Of a stretch of DNA of 64,000 bases, positions 59,378-64,000 are shown piece after piece. The DNA lies in contig NC_015717.1 in NCBI RefSeq assembly GCF_000253295.1, forward strand, positions 4,216,001-4,280,000, read 5' to 3'. A program made the translations under genes and the position numbers. Below the pieces are notes generated by a model, which saw only the letters and a program-made list of their open reading frames with translations, made no database searches and was not told the DNA's origin. Within the stretch, counting starts at the first letter, position 1, and each line of letters starts with the position of its first letter. This DNA comes from Hyphomicrobium sp. MC1. GTDB lineage: Bacteria > Pseudomonadota > Alphaproteobacteria > Rhizobiales > Hyphomicrobiaceae.

Positions 59378-60633
59378 CTACGTCACCGATCTGGCATCCG
59401 TTTACGCAACATGCGCTCGAACCCGATATGCGCCGCATTCGGGCCGCTGAAGGCGCGTGGCTCGAAGCCGACGATGGGCAACGGATCTTCGACGGCGTGT
59501 CGTCGTGGTGGGTCATCACGCACGGGCACCGGCATCAGAAAATCATCGCGGCAATGCGAGAGCAGGCGGAGGTGCTGGATCAGGTAATTTTCGCGGGCTT
59601 CACGCACGCGCCCGCGGAGGCCGTCGCGGCGGGATTGTTGAAAATCGTGCCGCCGGGGCTGTCGCACGTTTTCTTTTCCGACAGCGGCTCAACGTCGGTT
59701 GAGGTGGCGCTGAAAATGGCGCTCGGCTACTGGAAAAATATCGGCGCCAAGCGCACGCGTATTCTGGCGCTTGAGCACGGCTATCACGGCGATACCATCG
59801 GCACGATGTCGGCGGGGGCGCGCGGAGTGTTCAACGCTGCCTACGAGCCACTTTTATTCGAGGTCGGCCGCATTCCCTATCCGAAACCGCATCACGCGCA
59901 GCCGACGTTCGATGCGCTCGAGATTGCATGCCGCAAAGGCGACGTGGCGGCCTTTATCTGTGAGCCTCTGGTGCTCGGCGCGGGCGGGATGTTGTTCTAT
60001 GACGCCGACACTCTGAACGAGATGCATTGCATCTGCAAAGCACACGACGTGCTGTTCATTGCCGACGAAGTCATGACGTGCTTCGGGCGCACCGGCACCG
60101 TTTTCGCGTGCGAACAGGCCGGCATCGCGCCGGACATCCTGTGCGTCGCAAAGGGGCTGACAGGCGGCTCAATCCCGCTTGCCGTGACGCTCTCAACTGA
60201 TGCGATTTATGACGCGCATCTTTCGAAAGATCGGTCGCGGACGTTTTTTCATTCTAGTTCATACACGGCCAATCCGATCGCCTGCGCCGCGGCGGCGGCC
60301 AATCTCGATATCTGGCGGACCGAGCCCGTGCTGGAGCGCATCCTTGCACTCTCTCAAAAACAGGCTTTGTGTCTCAACGAACTGCAAACCGATCCGCGCT
60401 TTGCGAACTTGCGGCAACTCGGGACGATTTCGGCGTTTGAGCTTGCTGACCTTCAACCCGGCTATCTGGCTGACGTTGCCTTGAAGCTCAGAGCGCGATT
60501 ACTGGAGCGCGGCGTTCTGCTTCGGCCGCTTGGCTCTACGGTCTATATCATGCCTCCCTATTGCACGACGAAGGATGATCTTCGGTTCGTCTACAACGTC
60601 CTTAGCGACGCCGTTGACGAGGTGCTGGCATGA
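59374..60633 (+). CDS. bioA: Adenosylmethionine-8-amino-7-oxononanoate aminotransferase
   Basis: The 419-residue PLP enzyme turns 8-amino-7-oxononanoate into 7,8-diaminononanoate using S-adenosylmethionine as amino donor. It starts IWHPFTQH, has SDSGSTSVEVALKMA for the phosphate site, FIADEVMTCFGRTG and Schiff-base Lys260 in LCVAKGLTGGSIPLA. Overlap with bioD (4 bases) and bioZ (4 bases) places it within one translated block. Confidence 0.94.
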   Translation: MTTSPIWHPFTQHALEPDMRRIRAAEGAWLEADDGQRIFDGVSSWWVITHGHRHQKIIAAMREQAEVLDQVIFAGFTHAPAEAVAAGLLKIVPPGLSHVFFSDSGSTSVEVALKMALGYWKNIGAKRTRILALEHGYHGDTIGTMSAGARGVFNAAYEPLLFEVGRIPYPKPHHAQPTFDALEIACRKGDVAAFICEPLVLGAGGMLFYDADTLNEMHCICKAHDVLFIADEVMTCFGRTGTVFACEQAGIAPDILCVAKGLTGGSIPLAVTLSTDAIYDAHLSKDRSRTFFHSSSYTANPIACAAAAANLDIWRTEPVLERILALSQKQALCLNELQTDPRFANLRQLGTISAFELADLQPGYLADVALKLRARLLERGVLLRPLGSTVYIMPPYCTTKDDLRFVYNVLSDAVDEVLA

Positions 60634-61610
60634 GCGGAGTCGCCATCGTCGGGCACGGGCATTATGCGCCGGAGCGCGTCGTGCCGAACCGCCAGATCGA
60701 AGCGAGGCTCGGTCTCGAAGCGGGCTGGATCAAGCGGCGCACCGGAATCGACGCGCGGCGATACGCAGCCGAGGGCGAAGCGCTCTCTGATATTGCGGTC
60801 AAAGCTGGCGAGATGGCCCTGGCGCGGTCCGGCATGTCGCGCGACGACGTCGGGCTGCTGCTGCTTGCGACGTCAACACCCGATCATTTGCTGCCGCCGT
60901 CAGCGCCGCTTGTCGCGCATCGCCTCAGGCTTTCGAATGCGGGTGCAATCGACATGGCGGGCGCATGTGCGGGTTTTCTCTACGCGTTGACGCTTGCCGA
61001 TAGTTTCGTGCGCACGCAGGGTATTCCGGTGCTCGTCATCGCGGCGAATATTCTTTCCCGCCGCATCAATGAAAGCGATCGGGGCAGTAGCGTGCTGTTC
61101 GCGGATGCGGCCGGCGCGGTCTTGCTGGCGCCGACCGAGCGTCGCGATGCTGGAATTATCGGCGCGCATCTCGCGTCGAAAGGTCAGCACTACGATCTGA
61201 TCAAGATTCCGGGCGGCGGCAGCAGGATGCCGTTTTCCCAGATTACGGATCCGAAAGACGTCCTAATGGTGATGGAGGACGGCAAAGCCGTCTATCAGGG
61301 CGCCGTCGCGATCATGACGGACTGCGCCGAACGTTCGCTTGCAAAAGCGGGGCTCGCGCCGTCGGCGGTGACGGACCTTATTCCGCATCAAGCCAACGCG
61401 CGGATGATGACCACCATTGCGCACCAACTCGACATTCCGCCGGACCGTCTGCGTTCGACAATCGAGAACTTCGGCAACAGCTCGGCCGCGACGATACCGT
61501 TTACGCTGTCGGCGACGGCCGAAGCGCGGCCCTACAAGCAGGGCGACGTCGTGTTGATGACGGCGGCGGGCGCGGGATTGACCGGCGGCGCCGCCGTCTT
61601 CCATTGGTAG
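60630..61610 (+). CDS. bioZ: 3-oxopimeloyl-ACP synthase BioZ (FabH-like)
   Basis: The 326-residue ketosynthase III-type protein has Cys113 (DMAGACAGFLYAL), His253 (LIPHQANARM) and Asn283 (ENFGNSSAATIPF), the catalytic triad of FabH. In the last position of a bioBFDA operon of Hyphomicrobiales this is the gene known as bioZ, which condenses glutaryl-CoA with malonyl-ACP to start the pimeloyl chain instead of BioC-BioH. No bioC or bioH is in the window. The assignment from housekeeping FabH rests on position. Confidence 0.88.
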   Translation: MSGVAIVGHGHYAPERVVPNRQIEARLGLEAGWIKRRTGIDARRYAAEGEALSDIAVKAGEMALARSGMSRDDVGLLLLATSTPDHLLPPSAPLVAHRLRLSNAGAIDMAGACAGFLYALTLADSFVRTQGIPVLVIAANILSRRINESDRGSSVLFADAAGAVLLAPTERRDAGIIGAHLASKGQHYDLIKIPGGGSRMPFSQITDPKDVLMVMEDGKAVYQGAVAIMTDCAERSLAKAGLAPSAVTDLIPHQANARMMTTIAHQLDIPPDRLRSTIENFGNSSAATIPFTLSATAEARPYKQGDVVLMTAAGAGLTGGAAVFHW

Positions 61611-61619
61611 ATTTCGCCG

Positions 61620-62198
61620 TTACTGACGAATGCCTTCAATGTTGAGGATCAACTCGACGTCCTTCGTTGCGGGGCCGAGATTGCGCAGGATACCGAAGTC
61701 GGCAAGCGTGATTTTCGTCGTGCCAGTGAAACCATCGCGATAGCCACCCCAGGGATCCTTGCCGCCGCCGACGTGCTCGGCATCGATCACGACTTCCTTG
61801 CTGGTGCCGTGCAGCGTGAGATTGCCGGTGACGGTTGCCTTGTTCGGGCCTGTCGATTTGATGCTTGTGCTTTCAAACGTGGCAGTCGGATATTTGTCGG
61901 TGTCGAGAAGGTCGGCGCCACGCAGATGCTTGTCACGCAGAGCAAGGTTTGTATCGACACTGGTGGTGTCGATATCGACTTTCACTTTCGAGGCGTCGGG
62001 GTTCTTGTCGTCGAACGCGAACGTACCGGAGAATTTGTCGAAGCGGCCGATGATCCAGCTGAAGCCCAGATGGTTGACCTTGAACGTGATCGATGCGTGA
62101 GCATTGTCGGTGTCGATCTTGTAGTCGGCAGCCATCGCCGGGGTAGACATCACAACCGCCGCCAACGATACGGCGAACGCTGCGTATTTGACCTTCAT
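61620..62198 (-). CDS. Periplasmic YceI-family lipid-binding-like protein
   Basis: The 192-residue protein has a signal peptide (YAAFAVSLAAVVMSTPAMAA) and the YceI lipocalin-like barrel: YKIDTDNAHASITFKVNHLG, TTSVDTNLALRDKHLRGADLLDTDKYPTATFES, GNLTLHGTSKEVVID and a final TKDVELILNIEG. Such proteins bind polyisoprenoid or amphiphilic lipids. The start at 62198 has GGGAAA upstream. It lies two bases after the cytochrome b561 stop, a pair seen widely in proteobacteria. Ligand unknown. Confidence 0.88.
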   Translation of the reverse strand: MKVKYAAFAVSLAAVVMSTPAMAADYKIDTDNAHASITFKVNHLGFSWIIGRFDKFSGTFAFDDKNPDASKVKVDIDTTSVDTNLALRDKHLRGADLLDTDKYPTATFESTSIKSTGPNKATVTGNLTLHGTSKEVVIDAEHVGGGKDPWGGYRDGFTGTTKITLADFGILRNLGPATKDVELILNIEGIRQ

Positions 62199-62200
62199 TG

Positions 62201-62776
62201 CTAATTTCCCTTTTCTAAGGTGCGTGATGAACTCTTTGGGCCGGACCACATGCGGGTCAGGATCTCGCTTCTGTCGATGATGTGATGCTTCAATGCCGCG
62301 ATCGCATGAATGACGGCGAGCACAATGACGGCATACGCGAGAATGCGATGTATATTGCCGGCGGGCGTTTCGAGGCCGGGCAGCTTCGTAATTGCGGGCA
62401 CGTCGAACCAGCCGAAGACGCTGACGGGCGCGCCATCCGCCGTCGAGATCAGGTAACCGCTGATCAGCAACGCGAACAACAGCAGGTAGAAGCCCCAATG
62501 GACCGCGAACGACGCTTTTCGCTCAAGCGGCGAAAGCTCGGCGTCGGAGGGCTTCGAATTGACCATGCGCCAGATCAGACGAACGATCAGCGCAAATAAT
62601 AGAACCATTCCAAGGCTGCGATGAATGTCGGGCGCAGAATTGTAATAGGGGCTGTAGTAGTCGAGTCCGACCATCCAGAGGCCGAGGGCGAACATGGCGA
62701 CGATCGCAACGGCCATAAGCCAATGAAACAGGCGCGAAATAAGCCCGTAACCGTCCAATGTGTCGCGAATGTACAT
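62201..62776 (-). CDS. Cytochrome b561
   Basis: The 191-residue protein has four hydrophobic segments with histidines placed to bind two haem groups: ISRLFHWLMAVAIVAMFALG, PDIHRSLGMVLLFALIVRL, AVHWGFYLLLFALLISG and GNIHRILAYAVIVLAVIHAIAALKHH. Bacterial b561 proteins transfer electrons in the inner membrane, often with ubiquinone or superoxide. GGGAG lies upstream of the ATG. It leads the pair with yceI, which is two bases away, so the membrane haem protein and the exported lipid-binding protein are co-produced. Confidence 0.87.
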   Translation of the reverse strand: MYIRDTLDGYGLISRLFHWLMAVAIVAMFALGLWMVGLDYYSPYYNSAPDIHRSLGMVLLFALIVRLIWRMVNSKPSDAELSPLERKASFAVHWGFYLLLFALLISGYLISTADGAPVSVFGWFDVPAITKLPGLETPAGNIHRILAYAVIVLAVIHAIAALKHHIIDRSEILTRMWSGPKSSSRTLEKGN

Positions 62777-62885
62777 ATTGCTCCCGCCTTGCGCGATGTG
62801 CGCGCATCGCCCCTTTGGCGACACATGCAAGCACAGGCGAGAGCTTTCAAGAGGGCACAAAAAAGGAACCGGGCGGGACTGCTGT

Positions 62886-63776
62886 TCAGTCTGCTGTTGC
62901 GCCGGCGACCACGTTCACATCGACGCTGACACTGACGGCATGTTCGCCGCCGCCGCGCAGGACCCCGCTGATCGGACTGACGTCATCGTAGTCGCGGCCG
63001 AATGCGACCGTTATGTGCTCGTCGCGGACGATGATGCCATTGGTCGGATCGAGATCAACCCAGCCATATTCCGGTGACCAGACTGAGATCCACGCGTGCG
63101 ACGCATCGGCGCCTTGCAGCTTTGGACGTCCCGCGGGCGGATGGGTGTGGAGATAGCCGCTGACGTAGCGCGCCGGAATGCGAAGCGCGCGCAAACCCGC
63201 GAGTGCCAGATGCGCGAAATCCTGACAGACGCCGCGACGCATGGCGAAGACCTGCGTGACCGGCGTTGACACATCGGTGGCATGCGGATCGAATTTGAAA
63301 TCGTTGTAAATCCGCATGACGAAATCCATCGCGCCTTCGAGGACCGGCCGCATCGGCGTGAACGAGAAAGCTGCATAGTCGGCGATTTCCAATGTCGGCG
63401 TCGTCAAGCGCGAGGCGCAGCGGTACATCAAAATATCGACATCGCGCTGCTGTGCCGCTTCGTGCAGACACGGATCGAGCGCGTCCCACGGCGTCGTCGC
63501 GGTCAGATCAACGGGCGGCGGCAGTGATTTCTCGACGGTGCTGCGTGCGAGCAGCACCAGCTCCTGATGCGGTTCCTCGATATCAAGAACGACTTCGACG
63601 TTGCCGAATGTGTCGATGCGCTCCTGTCGCGATGCCGGCGCAGGCTCGACGAGCAGACTGTGATTGCGAACGATCTGCCCAGGCATTGCGCGCGGCGACA
63701 TATGCACGAGGTGCAATGATTGCACCACGGTCGACCGGTAACGGTAGTGCGTCTTATGGACGATATCGAAGATCAT
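62886..63776 (-). CDS. Transglutaminase-like cysteine peptidase family protein
   Basis: The 296-residue protein has a bacterial transglutaminase-like N-terminal beta region (IVHKTHYRYRSTVVQSLHLVHMSPR) and a core with catalytic Cys in RRGVCQDFAHLAL, His in DASHAWISVW and Asp in WVDLDPTNG. Such proteins act as peptidases or peptide ligases and often sit next to an alpha-E or circularly permuted ATP-grasp gene. Here the upstream alpha-E gene overlaps by four bases (ATGA). No signal peptide is visible, so cytoplasmic. The physiological substrate is unknown. Confidence 0.87.
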   Translation of the reverse strand: MIFDIVHKTHYRYRSTVVQSLHLVHMSPRAMPGQIVRNHSLLVEPAPASRQERIDTFGNVEVVLDIEEPHQELVLLARSTVEKSLPPPVDLTATTPWDALDPCLHEAAQQRDVDILMYRCASRLTTPTLEIADYAAFSFTPMRPVLEGAMDFVMRIYNDFKFDPHATDVSTPVTQVFAMRRGVCQDFAHLALAGLRALRIPARYVSGYLHTHPPAGRPKLQGADASHAWISVWSPEYGWVDLDPTNGIIVRDEHITVAFGRDYDDVSPISGVLRGGGEHAVSVSVDVNVVAGATAD

Positions 63777-64000
63777 ATCGAGGGACCAACCCTCGTGTGT
63801 GTCCGATGGGGCGCTTCATCGAGAACGTTGAAGTAGCGGCGCGAGATGGCATTGGACAGCTCAGGCAACATGTCGAGCTGATCCATCAGCAGGCCTTCAA
63901 GCGTCTTGGCGGTCTCTTCTTTCGCCATGGCTTCGACATCGGCCAGACGGATCGACGTCAGAAGCGCAATGATAAGACGGCGGTCGTCGGGCAATCCCGC
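63773..64000 (-). CDS. Alpha-E domain protein, 5' end outside the window
   Basis: Seventy-five residues of the C-terminus are present; the frame is open to the window edge. The segment DRRLIIALLTSIRLADVEAMAKEETAKTLEGLLMDQLDML has the helical pattern of alpha-E proteins, which are encoded beside transglutaminase-like peptidases and ATP-grasp proteins. It overlaps the transglutaminase gene by four bases. The fuller domain and the expected ATP-grasp neighbour lie outside. Confidence 0.7.
   Translation of the reverse strand, partial: AGLPDDRRLIIALLTSIRLADVEAMAKEETAKTLEGLLMDQLDMLPELSNAISRRYFNVLDEAPHRTHTRVGPSI

Overview
This window is a high-GC chromosomal segment from an alphaproteobacterium of the order Hyphomicrobiales, most likely a serine-cycle methylotroph of the Hyphomicrobium type. 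The main reason is the minus-strand block sgaA-mclA-mtkA-mtkB-ppc (13870 to 6504). It encodes serine-glyoxylate aminotransferase, malyl-CoA lyase, both subunits of malate-CoA ligase and a divergent PEP carboxylase, i.e. the C3-to-C4 half of the serine cycle. The neighbourhoods also look alphaproteobacterial: fdxA-carD, a Suv3-like helicase followed by an S4 gene, bolA facing a J-domain gene and cobS-cobT, comF-grxC-nitrilase-DUF1178, and bioBFDAZ with bioZ. I see no prophage, insertion sequence, CRISPR array or rRNA, so this is mainly core genome.

Layout. 1-6450: a truncated WD40 protein, an SNase-like membrane protein, a secreted protein with three DUF2541-like repeats, a fatty-acid desaturase and prmB. 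A candidate small RNA lies on the minus strand at 2128-2211. 6504-14732: the serine-cycle genes and a LuxR-type regulator whose receiver lacks the phospho-acceptor Asp. 14963-17527: a FUSC transporter gene and its marR with a duplicated operator. 17694-21130: tRNA-Arg(CCT), an outer-membrane beta-barrel, a second SNase-like protein and carD. 21599-28355: fdxA, an S4 protein, the Suv3-like helicase, a DUF3108 protein, rpmB with an attenuator-like leader, and a phytase-like esterase. 28352-35623: cobT, cobS, a J-domain protein, bolA, a CNNM/CBS protein and an aroK-aroB fusion. 35802-41848: a 47-residue membrane protein, a secreted protein of unknown function, xerD, a POT peptide transporter and accA. 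42021-45016: three consecutive YafK-type L,D-transpeptidase paralogues. 45152-54686: a YqhA-type protein, secA, a parvulin, argJ, a thiopurine-methyltransferase-like gene, mutT, an NDUFAF5-like methyltransferase and comF. 54823-64000: grxC, a nitrilase-family gene, a DUF1178 gene, the bioBFDAZ operon, yceI with cytochrome b561, and a transglutaminase plus a truncated alpha-E protein.

How the genes work together. The serine-cycle genes carry glyoxylate, serine and PEP carbon through oxaloacetate, malate and malyl-CoA to acetyl-CoA and glyoxylate. Biotin made by bioBFDAZ would serve the biotin-dependent acetyl-CoA carboxylase, whose alpha subunit is encoded by accA. CobS and CobT point to aerobic cobalamin synthesis. 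Several envelope genes (YafK trio, secA, parvulin, FUSC, outer-membrane protein) sit between the metabolic blocks. The observations I consider most worth testing are the small RNA at 2128-2211, the Asp-less regulator upstream of the serine-cycle operon, the altered PEP carboxylase catalytic motifs, the YafK trio with three different membrane anchors, and the rpmB leader terminator. Family assignments come from motif recognition by eye, and start codons were chosen from visible ribosome-binding sites and usual family lengths.
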